Below are positions 42,558 through 53,738 of a stretch of DNA of 64,000 nucleotides, in pieces. The notes beneath the pieces were generated by a model. The model was not told the DNA's origin. It saw nothing but the letters and a program-made list of their open reading frames with translations, and did no database searches. Each line of letters opens with the position of its first letter. Position 1 is the first letter of the stretch. A program made the position numbers and the translations under genes. Source of the DNA: Agrostemma githago (taxonomy: Eukaryota; Streptophyta; Magnoliopsida; Caryophyllales; Caryophyllaceae); assembly GCA_958450325.1 (NCBI GenBank), contig OY288257.1:30646771-30710770 (forward strand), written 5' to 3'.

Positions 42558-44388
42558 TGTAATACCCGCGGTTTATATTGAGTCTTTAGTATCGGGTCAA
42601 CACTTTATAGTAAATTTTATTGAGCCTTTAGTTTGATACTAAGTCAAACCCGAACAATCACGTAGGAATGTTTAAAAACGAAATTGCATACACGTCGTTA
42701 ATTTCCGTTCTACACCACGGTTTAAATAAAGTAGCTAGTGGTGGTTTTACCTCAAACCCTTGTACCCTTTTCTTTTAAATACCCCATAAAATACCTAGCG
42801 TACACATTGAACAACCCTCTTGCAGCCTACTCATAAAATATACCAACCCGCACGACTCCCAACTTAGGGTTGACTTAGGGTTGCCGCACGAAGCAAGAAG
42901 AGAAGAGAACACGCTAGAGGTCGAGTTGGGCCACCGATCACTTCATACACGTAGCTATAGGTATGCATACATCGTCCTTTCGGTTTTAACATTGTTATTT
43001 TATTGGGTCTTAATGTCTAAATAGCGTGGTCGGGATTGGTTTTTTTGGGTTTTTACGGGAATGGTGTCGGTTGTCATTATTTTGCTGATATAGTTGTGTT
43101 GTTACGTCCATCGCGGCGTCATTCTTATGTCATGTGTCGTTGTCGTTGTTGGGGGCGGGTATGTCGTGCCGCCATTGTTGCACTGACGTGAGAGTCGGAG
43201 ATTGAAGGGGATGGTATAATATTGATTTAATTGTATTTAAATGGATTTACATGAAGGGGTTCATTGGAATTGTTAATCACGTGGCATTGGTAATGCTTTT
43301 ATGGTGTCGGGAGTGATTTCATTCTTAGTATTGCTGTATACTGCCATGGCTTACGCGTATATTGTTTAATGGGTAGCGGTAGTAATATTATTAATTTAGT
43401 ATGTCAGGGTATCACATATTATTGTTAATAGGTGATTTCATGGGTAGTTAAGGGTTATAGTTTAACTAGGACCGTACCAAATTTATGTTATAGTTTAGTG
43501 AGGTCGAGTCGGTTTCACTTTATAATTTAACTACGTTAGGATCGATTTTAATTTATGTATAATATTTTATTAGGAATGGATTTCGTAGAGTTTCCGTGGT
43601 GAACCGTACTACCCGCGCTGTGGTGAATTACTGATTAGGTAAGGTTTTCCTTACTTGGAATGTGTTAATACTATAATGTCGTACGAGTTATGTATTTATG
43701 ATATAAGATTGACATGGATGAGATTGAGTAGTGTAGCGAAATCCTGACCGCGAGGTCCATTGAGTAGTGTAGCGAAATCCTTACTGGGAGGTCCACTGAG
43801 TAGTATAACGAAATCCTGGCCGGGAGGTCCATTAAGTAGTGTAGCGAAAATTATGGGTACCGTGAAGTGCCGAGAATATGGAGATGATATTATTGATTGA
43901 TACCGATGACAGTACTGAGATGATTGAGACTGGATGTTTTATATTCCGTACTTGTATTTTAATGTTAGCATGTTCTAACCGCTTTCTCTGTCTAAATTGT
44001 CTCCCTATTTTATTGGGGGCCTGCGACGATCCAATTGACATTTCGGTCTTTGGGGAGCAGAGTATTGATGCAGATATGGATCACTGTTATGTGCTTAATT
44101 GAAGGGAATTGCTGTTCGGGAAGGGAGTGCGTAGCCATCGTTGTTATACTATTAGAATGTTTTCATCGCTAGTACGTTATAGACCTTTTATTCATGTAGT
44201 CATTTTGGGTTTTTCGTAACCATACTTAGTTCACGAACTTGGTTTATCCCTTGAATAATCTTTTAAACTCGGTTGTGTTTCAGTATTGTTTTGTGATGAG
44301 ACTACGACCTCGGTTAACTCGGGATGGTAACAATCTCATTTATCCGAGAAGGCCTAGTTAAGGCTCTTGGATAAACGGGGGTGTTACA
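42558..44388 (+). repeat. Right (3') LTR of the Tekay-like element
   Basis: It is TGTAATACCC...GGGTGTTACA, nearly collinear with the left LTR. The left copy has four extra bases (TAAG) after TATTGAG. The tandem repeat at 43725-43850 matches that at 37101-37226. Confidence 0.92.
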
Positions 44389-45542
44389 AGTCTCTGCATG
44401 GAGCAGAAACTTATTGACATAATAGACGGGGTGTTGTGCTCCTTCATGCTCTCGTACCAACACAGCACTTACTGCCACCTCGGTCACCGATAAGTATAGA
44501 AAAAGCGGTTCTGCAGGCTCTGGTTTTGACAGGAGTGGTGAAGTACTCAGGTAGTGTCTGAGCTCGTCAAATGCTTACTCGTGCTCCTCTGTCCAATCAA
44601 ACCTTTGAGCTTTCTTCAGGACATCGTAGAACAGCCGACATCTGTCTGAGGACCTGGAGATAAACCTATTCAAAGCGGCAATTCTTCCAGTCAACCGTTG
44701 CACGTCTTTTGGCTTCTGTGGGGACTCCAGCTGGAGGATGGCTTTGATTTGTTCTGTGCTGGCCTCGATTCCCCTCTTGGTGACCATGTACCCCAGAAAT
44801 TTCCCACATGACACTCCAAATGTGCAGTTTGATGGATTTAGCTTCATCTTGTACTCCCTCAAAGTGTTGAAAGCGTCCTCCAAGTGTGCCGTGTGCTGTG
44901 AAGTGTGCTTGGATTTGACGACCATGTCATCAATATACACCTCCATGGTGTCGCCAATTTGCCTCTTGAACATCATGTTAACCAGTCTTTGGTATGTGGA
45001 TCCTGCATTCTTCAGACCAAAAGGCATAACATTGTAACAATAGATACCTCTCTCAGACCTGAATGCAGTTTTCTCCTGATCTGCTGGATGCATCTTGATT
45101 TGGTTGTATCCACTCCATGCATCAAGGAAAGTTAGCATTTCGTGACCTGTTGTGGCATCTACCATGGCATCTATATGTGGCAGGGGAATGGGTCTTTTGG
45201 GCATGCTTTGTTCAGGTCGGTGAAGTCGACGCATACTCTCCACTTGTCATTCTTCTTTGGGACTACCACCACATTGGACAACCATTCCGGATACTTTACT
45301 TCCCTGATTTTTCCTACAGCCAGCAGGTTGTCCACCTCCTGATTTATGACTTAATTTCTTTCTGGGGCAAAATTCCTTCTCTTCTGCTGGACTGGTTTAT
45401 AGCTTGGATCCACACTTAACCTGTGGGTTACGATGCTTGGATCTACACCTACCATATCATCATGGGACCAAGCAAAATAATGCATGTTTGTTTTTAACAA
45501 TTCAACGAGGTTTTGGCGGATAATACCTGTACGGCTGTACAT
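44389..45542 (-). pseudogene. Tat B reverse transcriptase and start of RNase H
   Basis: On the minus strand the RT N-terminus (MHYFAWSHDDMVGVDPSIVT, then HRLSVDPSYKPVQQKRR) is followed, after a stop and frameshifts near 45180-45350, by PLPHIDAMVDATTGHEMLTF, LDAWSGYNQIKM, GIYCYNVMPFGLKNAGSTYQ and YIDD at 44937-44926. The region to 44389 continues into RNase H (LLSKPEPAEPLFLYLS, PVYYVNKFLLHAE), where the Tekay element cuts it. Confidence 0.9.
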
Positions 45543-45658
45543 TCTGACCCGATTAGCACTTTCCGTTCTGGATATAGCTTGTCCAAGTTGACTTCATCTA
45601 TCTCCGCCATAGGTGGTTCGACATACTCTTGCATAGGCAGTTGAAGGCTCTGTAGTTG
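45543..45658 (-). other. Tat B protease-RT linker, short
   Basis: A short stretch connects the protease frame (stop at 45659) to the RT N-terminus. No domain was recognised. Confidence 0.4.
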
Positions 45659-46242
45659 CTATGCTGGAGGACTCGCCGTCTTCTTAAGCGCTACTCTGTA
45701 GCAATCTTTGGCATCCCTCTTGTCTCCACTGATCTTCTGCACTCCCCAGGGCGTAGGGAACTTTAAGCACTGGTGGTATGTGGAGGTGATTGCCTTCATC
45801 TCATGTATCCACGGTCTTCCCAGGATCACGTTGTAAGTGGAAGGACCATCAATGACCAAATATCGCACTTGCTTATTCACCCCTCCTGCGTAGGTGGAAA
45901 TTGTGATCTCTCCCAAGCAATATTTGGTTTCTCCACTGAAACCTATTAGGGGAACCGCCTTCTTGCTCAAATCTTCCTCGCTAAACCCCATGTTCAGCAG
46001 GGTCTCCAGGATAATAAGGTTGACTGAACTCCCGGTATCCACCAATATTTCCTTACAGTACAGTTCCCTATGGAGAGTGTGATGATTAGGGCGTCATGGT
46101 GGGATTCTGGAGAAGGCTCCACATCTGTTTCGTCAAAGATGATAGCTGGAGGTCTTTGCAGCTGACTCTGCAGGAGTACTCTGTTATGTCCCCTCTGGAT
46201 TGAGATGCATGTCTTTTCGCTGCTGAGTAAGTTAGCCCGCAC
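45659..46242 (-). pseudogene. Tat B aspartic protease
   Basis: An upstream frame has PPAIIFDETDVEPSPESHHD and ALIITLSIGNC. After a frameshift near 46050 comes MVDTGSSVNLIILETLLNMG with the catalytic DTG, then YNVILGRPWIHEMKAITSTY. Unlike Tat A, the active-site loop is retained. Confidence 0.88.
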
Positions 46243-46973
46243 AGATCCGACCGAGGGTAATCACGTTGACAATTCTTGTGCAAATTGGAGGAGGAGAGGG
46301 CAACACCTGGTCTGCTGCATTTAAGCTAGTGGTGCCTCTGGACATGAGGCGATCAAGGTTTCCTTGATCGTACTGGAATTTCACCTCCTTTCTGAGCAGG
46401 ACACACTCATCAGTGTTATGCCTAATGTCGTCATGGAACTCGCACCTCTTGCTGGCGTCCCTCCGGTCGTTAGCGTACTCTTGTCACCTGGGCCACCTGA
46501 CTCTGCGCCCCAGCTCCTTTAGGGCCTTGAGCACACCAGTGATGTTGGTAGAAAACCCATATTCGCTCACTTTGGGTGGGAGTCCTGGACTTTCCTTCGA
46601 ATCCCTTTCTTCAGAGACTTTATTCACATTTCTGTCGTAGGGCTTTGACCTCTCGCCTCTCTTTTCTGCTGGCGCCTTTCTGGAGACGTGCTCAGAACCA
46701 TACATGGCCCTCCTAGGACCTGAATCTTCTTCTAGCCTGATGGCTGCCATCGCTTTGGTTTGCACATCTTCAAAAGTGGCACAAGGATACTTGGTGAGAT
46801 TCTTATAGAGATCGGAATCCTGGAGGAGCCCTTGCCGGAAGGCTTTTATGGCAGTCGCTACATCACATTTGGGGATAGTCACTTTCTCTCTGTTGAATCT
46901 GTTGAGGAAGTCACATGTGGATTCCTCGAATTTTTGCACCACCCGGTATAGGTCACTGGTCTGCTTCTCCGAC
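46243..46973 (-). pseudogene. Tat B gag, C-terminal part
   Basis: The frame 46942-46484 gives KFEESTCDFLNRFNREKVTI, AIKAFRQGLLQDSDLYKNLT and FEDVQTKAMAAIRLEED, the end of a Retrotrans_gag domain. Further on, CEFHDDIRHNTDEC (about 46443-46402) is the knuckle-like motif of Tat Gag. The frame is cut at 46973 by the Athila-like insertion and resumes at 56794. Confidence 0.85.
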
Positions 46974-48511
46974 TGATGGGAGGGATTTGCCGTGGATCCC
47001 TACCAACAAATAATACCAACTAATCCTAACTGGGTAGATAGGGTAAGTCGGGTCGAGTCTACGGGGACGGTTATGAGGTGTCTAGACTAAGGTCGCCCAA
47101 AAACAAGACTAGGTCGACAAGGCTAAACTAACTAAAACAATTAAAAAGGGGAGGAGACTATGACTAGAACTAGGGTAAATGTAATAACTAGAGCTAGGGA
47201 TCCAACTATCTAACGGAATAATATCTAAGACGAAGAAGAAAACAACTGAGAGAATGGCTAGGATTAGGTCGGGTTCAAGGGCGATGGAATGATCAAGGAA
47301 GAGCAAAGGTGAAGGGGTAGTCGGGTTATCTAGGTATAGTCCGGGCTCTCGCTACTTAAACCGACCTAGAGGTTCCTCCCTCTCGCGCAAGAACCCATCT
47401 TAACGACACACAAGATCGCAAGAAGAAGGCAAGAAAGACAAGCATTTGCAACTACTAGTCATTCAAGCAATACAACAAACAAGTTCTATGCATGTAATCA
47501 AGAAGCAACCACAACTTCCACCAACATCTTAAACAAACCCTTAATCACCCAGTAAGACACCAAATTTCCCTACTAATCCTAGCAAGAGACTACTCACTCA
47601 TGTTCAATATAGTAAACCCAACACCCATAATGAAACAATCATAAACATGAACATTCATAATGGATTATTCAAGATTACTAAACATAAACAAAAATGAAAA
47701 CTAAATAAAAGAGATTAAAGAGAAGAGGAATTATACCAATACTAGAAGAAAGGAAAAAGATTGAATCTTTGTATAAATAAACCCAAAGGAAGATCTCCAA
47801 TGTTGTCAATAGAGTAGATCAACCCAAAAGGTCTTCAATATTACAAAGATTAAACTAGGATTAAACTAGGATTAAGGAGTAATTAAGACTAATCTATATT
47901 AATCTAGGCTAATCTATGCTAAGTAGTCTAGGGTTTTGTGTCTAAAATGTCTAACATTCTCATAAGATTACAAGAGGGGTGGGGGGTATATATAGGGTTA
48001 CAAGAACAAAAGAAAAGAAAAGAAGGAACACGGGCTGCAGGTGCCTCATCTTGGCCGAGAAGGAGGGCGTCTCGGCCGAGACGAGATGGTCTCGACCGAG
48101 ACAGCCCAAAACAGGAGTTGTTCCTTTTGTGCACTCCTTCCCGACCGAGAGGGATGTTCTTCCCGCCCGGGAAGGCTCTGTAAGCCTCCAATAAGAGCTC
48201 TAAGATCCCTTCTTTCTTCTCTAGGGCTTCTCATCGACTCTCGGAGCTCGGGATCGAGTCTAAGGGGCTCGGGAATGGGTCCCAAGGCCTCGGGATCGAA
48301 TCTAGGGCACCGAGTGATCGTTCCTTCTCTTCGTTGGCTCCAAAAGTGTATGAAACGAGTCGGAATCGTTCCAATTCTCCATGAATGGTCTTGGGAACCT
48401 AAAACGAACTAGAGAAAGCATAAGTAGCCCAGAAATCACTCTAAAGAGCGATTTCACAAGGGAAAACGAGACCAAACACAACGAATTAGGCACTACAAAC
48501 TACACTTATCA
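46974..48511 (-). repeat. 3' LTR of Athila-like element 1
   Basis: The 1538-bp copy reads TGATGGGAGGG...CACTTATCA on the plus strand. Relative to its partner it keeps an extra 20 bp near 47365-47390, and it keeps about 42 bp near 48250-48290 lying between CTCGGGATCGA repeats. Confidence 0.95.
47987..48172 (-). promoter_or_regulatory. Palindrome array and TATA box in the 3' LTR of Athila-like 1
   Basis: On the minus strand, TATATATACCCCCC (TATA at 47994-47987) is preceded by near-palindromes. These are TTGGCCGAGA (48051), TCTCGGCCGAGA (48070), TCTCGACCGAGA (48090), TCCCGACCGAGA (48139) and TCCCGCCCGGGA (48161). The first copy is 57 bp upstream of the TATA box. Confidence 0.8.
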
Positions 48512-48526
48512 ACTCCCCCACACTTA
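48512..48526 (-). other. Polypurine tract of Athila-like element 1
   Basis: TAAGTGTGGGGGAGT on the minus strand abuts the LTR start TGATAAGTG. Confidence 0.9.
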
Positions 48527-50280
48527 ACCCTTACTCGCCCTCGAGTAAGCACGAACTAACTACTAAACTAATAAAAACTAACATACTAGCCGAGCGGGTA
48601 TTAGCGCACCCTACGCCCTTTCAACTCACGCGAGTACACTTAAATGAAAAGTGCACTCCGCAAGGCAAGTAAGGTCTTGCGACAAAACTGTGGATGCAAC
48701 CGGACACAAAAACACACGCACAAACAAACATACAAACAAACAAGTAATCGGTTGCACCCAAAAAGAAATAAATACCGCTTCCCTCTAAAAAGCGGTGAAG
48801 GAAGCACCGGTTTAGGACTCAAGGCAAGTGACAACGTTCCCAAGCTAATCATACAAATCGAAATGAACAAAACCCTAATAGTATGACAACAAAGCAATAA
48901 AAACGTTGGTAACTTACCTAGGTCCTCCTAACCTTCTAAGAACGTACTACGGGACGATCGGCGGGATGGAAAAAGGATGAACCACGGTGTTAGTCGACAC
49001 TATAGGTAAGTGAGACCCCGCCCCCTTTAGCGATGAGCCAAGAGGGTCGTCCCATGCCCAGAACCGCTCAACTAGTCCAAGTAAAAAGGTGGATATTATT
49101 GAAAAATGAGGGAAGACCGACCATTACCTCTATCATCCTTCCTAGGGACTCGGTCCTTTGGTAGGCTCTTCACGGTAATAGTCGGTAAAAGGCTTATTTT
49201 TGAGAGGTGGGGATTCTTTTTGTGAGATATTTTCTTTGGCATTTTCTTTCTTTTGCATTTTTGCTTTGTGTGTTGCTATGCCATTCCTTTTTTCATCTTT
49301 TGTATTTTCTTTTTCTTGGCTTTTTGTGCCTTTTATTTTTCTTCAATCTTTTCTTTCTTTCATTTTCTTTCTTTTTCTTTTCTTTGCCCTTTTGGCTAGA
49401 TTTGAGTTGTAGGCATTTCTTTTTGCAACTAAGAAAGATGATTTCAACAATTTGCAACTTTATTTTGTGGAAATGTGTAGGAGGTAGGGGAATGGGTAAG
49501 TTGGTACGGGCCCTTCCCTTCAAACCCACAAAAAGGGGGGGAAACTTGGACTAGTCAAAGCAATTCCGAACATGGTCACCTAAGGGACGGGACTCGGCAA
49601 CCAAGGCCTTTTCACACCATGGGTGGTCATAATGGTCAAAATGCAAATCCGGTAGTAAATCCCTAGTAGACTAGGTGGACTCAAGGTAAAGGACCAACGA
49701 AACTATTGATTTAGGGTCATTCTACTAGACTAAAGTCCAAGACTCGATTCACATCACTAGGAAGGGAAAGTAAACACTTGCACAGTAGCCTCAAAACCGG
49801 GTTTTCGAAAAACTTTCTACACACTAGACACAACTACACATCACAAAATAAAGACATGACAAAAACGAGAGAAAATGAGACAAAGACGACAAAACAAAAC
49901 GAACATACAAAGATAACAAACACCACCCCGAATTTCCAAATAAGCAACCAATCAACCACAAATCTTCGCAAAGCTCCACCCGAGCACACATCATCACAAA
50001 TCTCCTCCAAACTCCACAAGAGACAAAGAGGAAAAAGGGATAAAAGATGTTACCGGATGTCTTGAAAGCCCTCCAAAGTTAACGGTGATGAGGCGACCTA
50101 CAAGGAAAAAGGGAGACAAAACACGCACAACAAAATAAATATACGATACAACGACATAAAAAGGAAAAACATACAAAAGAAAATCTTTTTGATTTTTGTG
50201 AAATTTTTCAAATTTTTATGGTTTTTTTAAGATTTTTCGAAAAAATTACGAAAATAAAACTAAACTATATTAAAATATCG
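48527..50280. other. Non-coding 3' region of Athila-like element 1
   Basis: No gene is supported. Long pyrimidine-rich tracts (49200-49400) and an A-rich stretch (49780-50060) give open frames without protein character. CCTAGGTAAGTTACC (minus strand, near 48920-48908) looks like a splice donor and is also present in element 2 near 58790. The region is closely conserved in elements 2 and 3. Confidence 0.6.
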
Positions 50281-50296
50281 CTCCCCCACACTTAAA
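50281..50296 (-). other. Internal polypurine-tract-like copy
   Basis: TTTAAGTGTGGGGGAG on the minus strand nearly repeats the true PPT but lies 1.8 kb inside, just after ORF B. Element 2 has the same sequence near 60200-60215. Confidence 0.65.
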
Positions 50297-50808
50297 CCGA
50301 GCAATGTCCTCATGCTCGATCAGTAGTGTGTGGAGACACTAAAAAGAAAAGAAACTACGAAAATAAAGCTAGAAATCAAAAAGAAAAGCGAAGAAAGGGT
50401 AGAATATGTCCGGCCGGGGTGTAATCAAGTCACTATGGGCCGAGACGAGAAAAGATATGGATAGGGGAAGAAATAAAAATAAGAAAATAAAAGGAAATGG
50501 GTGGGGAGGACTAGGTGTAATCAAGTCACCTAGTCCGGATTCCGCCTAAATCCGACTAATTCCTACTAAAAGAAAAATAAAAAGAAAATAAAGAAAGAAA
50601 AGAAAAGACTTGTAAATTTGGATTTTTCAAAATATTCTCGATGTAATCACGTCATCGAGAATCGGGAGCGATCACCACAAAGGCCCCGATGGCCAACAAA
50701 ATACTCATAACAAGGGGGAAATAAAATAGACGAGCATCAAAAATGGAAAAGAAAAGAAAGTCGCCATACGAAAGGTTAGCAACTAACGCATCTCCATCGT
50801 TTCAATAA

Positions 50809-52405
50809 TCAATAGTCATCTTGCTCGTCATCATCCCCCTCCTCACTTCCATTGTTACCATCATCATCTTCATCACTATCTTCTTCTTCTTCTTCTTCAT
50901 CTTCTTCTTCTTCACGATTACCCTCCCCCCCCCCCATTAACATCGAAGGCATCTTCGGCCTCAAACTCCTCGTCATCCATCATAGCGCCGCTACTACTAG
51001 GATTAATGTAGTTCGGAAAGTATTCGGGCCTATACCATGATGGGAGATAGCCTTGCGGATTTATATACCCTTGTTGAGCCAAAAGATGATATCCGGGGTA
51101 TTGAGCATAGTAATCGTCCCTCCTCTGCTCATATTGCCCGATATGTAGAGCATTAAGCATAGCGGCCATAGATGGATCGGCCGGGGGCGAAGGTTAGGCA
51201 AAGGGGGTGTATGGTGCATACTGAGGGACATCAATAAAGGCCGGGGGTGGAGTGTAAAAGGGGTAGTGTTGGGTATTGCTTTGTTGTTGTTGTTGTTGTT
51301 GCGTTGGTTGTTGTTGTGCCACACTTGGATGTGGAAGCGGGGTACGGGAGGAAGAAGCACCGGGGTCACCTACTGCACCTGGCACCAATAGGTTAAGCTC
51401 TTGGACCGGGACGATGGAATGTTTCATAGGCTTAAGGGTCGGTAGCGTATCGCATGGTAAAGTGAAGTGTGGCTGACCCGAGGTATTCCATGTATACCTC
51501 TTATGTTCCCTCTCATAGGTAATCCACTTATGGTACCTAGCTAAACAATCCTCGTCTATGGTCGTATCCCCCGGTACGGGGGTCAACTCTTCCTCACTAA
51601 AATTTTCATCAATCGCCTTAGCCACGTGTGTAATGAGCTCCCCAAGAACAATTTCACTCATATTTTTCCCCGCCTTACTAATCTTTTGAAAATGTTTCGC
51701 CAAAGCAAGGGGAAGGTCGGTTTCAAACCTAGGTTTTCTCTTGATATTCAAATAAGCACCTAGTATTGTCAACTCTTGTTGAGTCAAGGTGCTCATTTCG
51801 AGCCTCCCAAATATTGTACCCGCAATAAGACGATGCCAAATACGCACAACCGGATGGTGGACACGACGGCTAGACAACCGTCGAAAGTCAATGAGGGTTA
51901 GACCGGTTAAACATTTCCAAACATAGACTACATTAAAGTCGGCGGGTATGCTACCACTAGGAGAGGGGGAAGGCCAAAAATGTCACCAAATTGTGGTAGG
52001 GTGTAGTGGTAATCAACATTGTTCAACCGAAAAGCAACTCGGGGAGGGTCGACTCTAGTGTTTAGAGTAAAACTGCTGAAGAACTCTAGAGTGAGTTGCT
52101 TGTAAGTCAATTCATGCATATTGAACAACAATCCCAAGCCCATACCCTCAAAAAACTCTCTAGTTTGCCTAAGAATGCCTAATTTTCTAAGTATGATTTT
52201 ACAAAGAAATCTAGTAGGCTCAAAAGGCTTACCAAGAAGCTTAATGAACTGCTAGCTCCCTTTGCAATTCCAAGCCAAAGACAAGATTAGGAAAACCCGG
52301 ATGACAAGGAATTTCCGGTTCTTCGACTTCGACCTCGGCTCTTGAAGTTGAAGCACTCTTTCTTTTCTTGTTGGCTACCACCATCCCTCTCTTCTTTGGA
52401 GCCAT
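50809..52405 (-). pseudogene. ORF B: Athila ORF1-like protein (PF03078-type)
   Basis: It starts MAPKKRGMVVANKKRK at 52405, with a nuclear-localisation-like basic stretch. Next comes ELTYKQLTLEFFSSF with FRLNNVDYHYTLPQFGDIFG, then HHPVVRIWHRLIAGTIFGR and LTQQELTILGAYLN, the block order of the Athila ORF-1 family. A Gln-rich tract and a Tyr/Pro-rich region follow (YHLLAQQGYINPQGYLPSWY). After a G-run the frame shifts into an acidic tail of mostly Glu/Asp ending at 50809. Frameshifts lie near 52250 and 51900, a stop near 51194 and slippage in the G-run at about 50927-50937. It is on the element's coding strand. The role is unknown. Confidence 0.78.
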
Positions 52406-52879
52406 TGAAGATGAAGAAGTTTCAAAAAAGGCAACCACCCAAATTCGAATTTTACCCAAAAACACTAGCTAGAACCCACAAAAACACCCAATAGAAGCTT
52501 AAAAATGGTGTAATAAGCTTCCAAGACCAACTCCAACAAGCTAAATCGAGTTTTGAAATAAAACCCCAAACTCGGATTTTGGAAAAAATGGTGAAAAAAA
52601 CTCAATTTATTTTCGTTTTTGGTGTTTTAAATGGTAGAAAATGGGTCTAGGATAGGTATTAATGTGATAGAAACTGATTTTGGGGTGTTTAGGAAGTGAT
52701 TTGATGAGATTTGGTGGAGTATTTGAAGATTTATGGTGTTTTGGGAGGTTTTGAGATTGAGATTTATTTGGTGTTATGGAGGATGAAGAAGGTTGAAGAT
52801 GAGTTAGTATGAGATGGGAAAGGGTTGGGTTGGGGTTGGGTATTTGTGTGAAAGGGAAGTATGGGGCGGGGCGGGCGGT

Positions 52880-53159
52880 TTAATGAAGGTGGGCTGGGTT
52901 CGGGCTGCAAGGAGGGAAAAAAAAACGAACTGTGCTGTAATCAGACCCGTCTCGACCGAGATGATCTCGTCTCGCCCGAGATGAGCTATCAGTAGCTGAG
53001 AATTTTTGTCATGTCTTCCCGACCGAGACGGTCTCGTCTCGCCCGAGAAGAGCTGTCATCCCGCCCGAGATGATACCATGTCTCGCCCGAGAAGAGCTGT
53101 CAGTAGCTGGGCTTTTGCACCACTCCGTCCCGACCGAGAAGAGGCCTTCTCGCCCGGGA
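52880..53159 (-). promoter_or_regulatory. Internal palindrome array upstream of ORF B (Athila-like 1)
   Basis: Eight near-palindromic 12-mers lie at 52950, 52970, 53017, 53037, 53059, 53081, 53128 and 53148 (TCTCGACCGAGA, TCTCGCCCGAGA, TCCCGACCGAGA, TCCCGCCCGAGA, TCTCGCCCGGGA). The aligned position of the element 2 TATA box is here TCATTAAACC (minus strand, about 52886-52877), a decayed TATA. ORF B starts about 480 bp downstream. Confidence 0.7.
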
Positions 53160-53738
53160 TGCCTTTGAAGCTTCCCCTCAATAAGAACACACCGAACCTT
53201 CCTCCCAATCGACAAATAACACCTCGGGATCCGAAATCCCGTCCCCAAAAGCTTATTCTAAGCTCAAAAACACCATCTAGCTCCCGTCTTCCAATAAAAA
53301 TCCCACCGAGCCGACACTTGTAGGAAAAATGGAAGATCGAGCACGAAATACTTGATGCTAATCATGGGAGATAAAAGTGGAGCTTCTCTTGATTTGCGAA
53401 TATTCACCTAAGCACATAGCTTCATCAAAGCTCCCAAAAATCAATAATAGAACCGCTCCTAAGATCGCTTCAAGCATTCACCTCCAAAACTCAACATAAT
53501 CACCCATCAACTTCAATCATCCTACACAACTTTTCAATAATCATTAGAATCCCCTCCCTCACATCACTCAACAAAATTCCAAATTACAAGAATTCTACAA
53601 AACAAAACAAATCCTAGAACCTAACTATCAAAACACACAAACACAATTACAAAAACTCGAGAGAAGAGGAAAAAGGAATATACAAAGTGACGGTTCTTTA
53701 GGAACTCCGTCAAACCAAGGACGGTGGACTCTCATTCT
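53160..53738. other. Spacer between ORF A and the internal array
   Basis: No gene was recognised. The sequence is AC-rich on the plus strand and matches 61150-61536 of element 2 loosely. Confidence 0.5.

Larger units (their letters stand above)
35930..44388 (+). mobile_element. Tekay/Del-like chromovirus with a rearranged 3' end, inserted in Tat B
   Basis: Two LTRs (35930-37764 and 42558-44388, about 1.83 kb, a few percent apart by eye) enclose a plus-strand gag-pol. The PBS TGGTGTCAGAGCA (37768-37780) is a one-mismatch match to the initiator-Met type. The internal region stops within the integrase C-terminal domain at about 42340. Chromodomain, 3' UTR and PPT are missing and replaced by a 44-bp filler plus a copy of the Tat B flank. 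No 5-bp target duplication is seen: the outer flanks are TACCT (left) and AGTCT (right), and the Tat B frame continues across the insertion without duplication. Confidence 0.9.

Noticed and set aside
35930..44388. Ordinary single insertion with a TSD
   Set aside because: The outer flanks do not match and the right LTR is preceded by a copy of the left host flank.
44738..45419. Plus-strand open frames over the Tat B RT
   Set aside because: They are shadows of the minus-strand RT, which has clear motifs.
47987..48172. Palindrome arrays considered as CRISPR-like repeats
   Set aside because: Spacing is irregular, repeats are only 12 bp and variable, the setting is a plant LTR, and no cas-like gene exists.
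47928..48412. Overlapping frames on both strands around the LTR palindrome arrays
   Set aside because: Arg/Pro/Gly-rich peptides come from the CG-rich palindromes and differ between copies without codon-like constraint.
49200..49554. Phe/Leu-rich plus-strand frames that look like membrane proteins
   Set aside because: They arise from a pyrimidine-rich tract on the non-coding strand of an Athila-like element and have no homology or start context.
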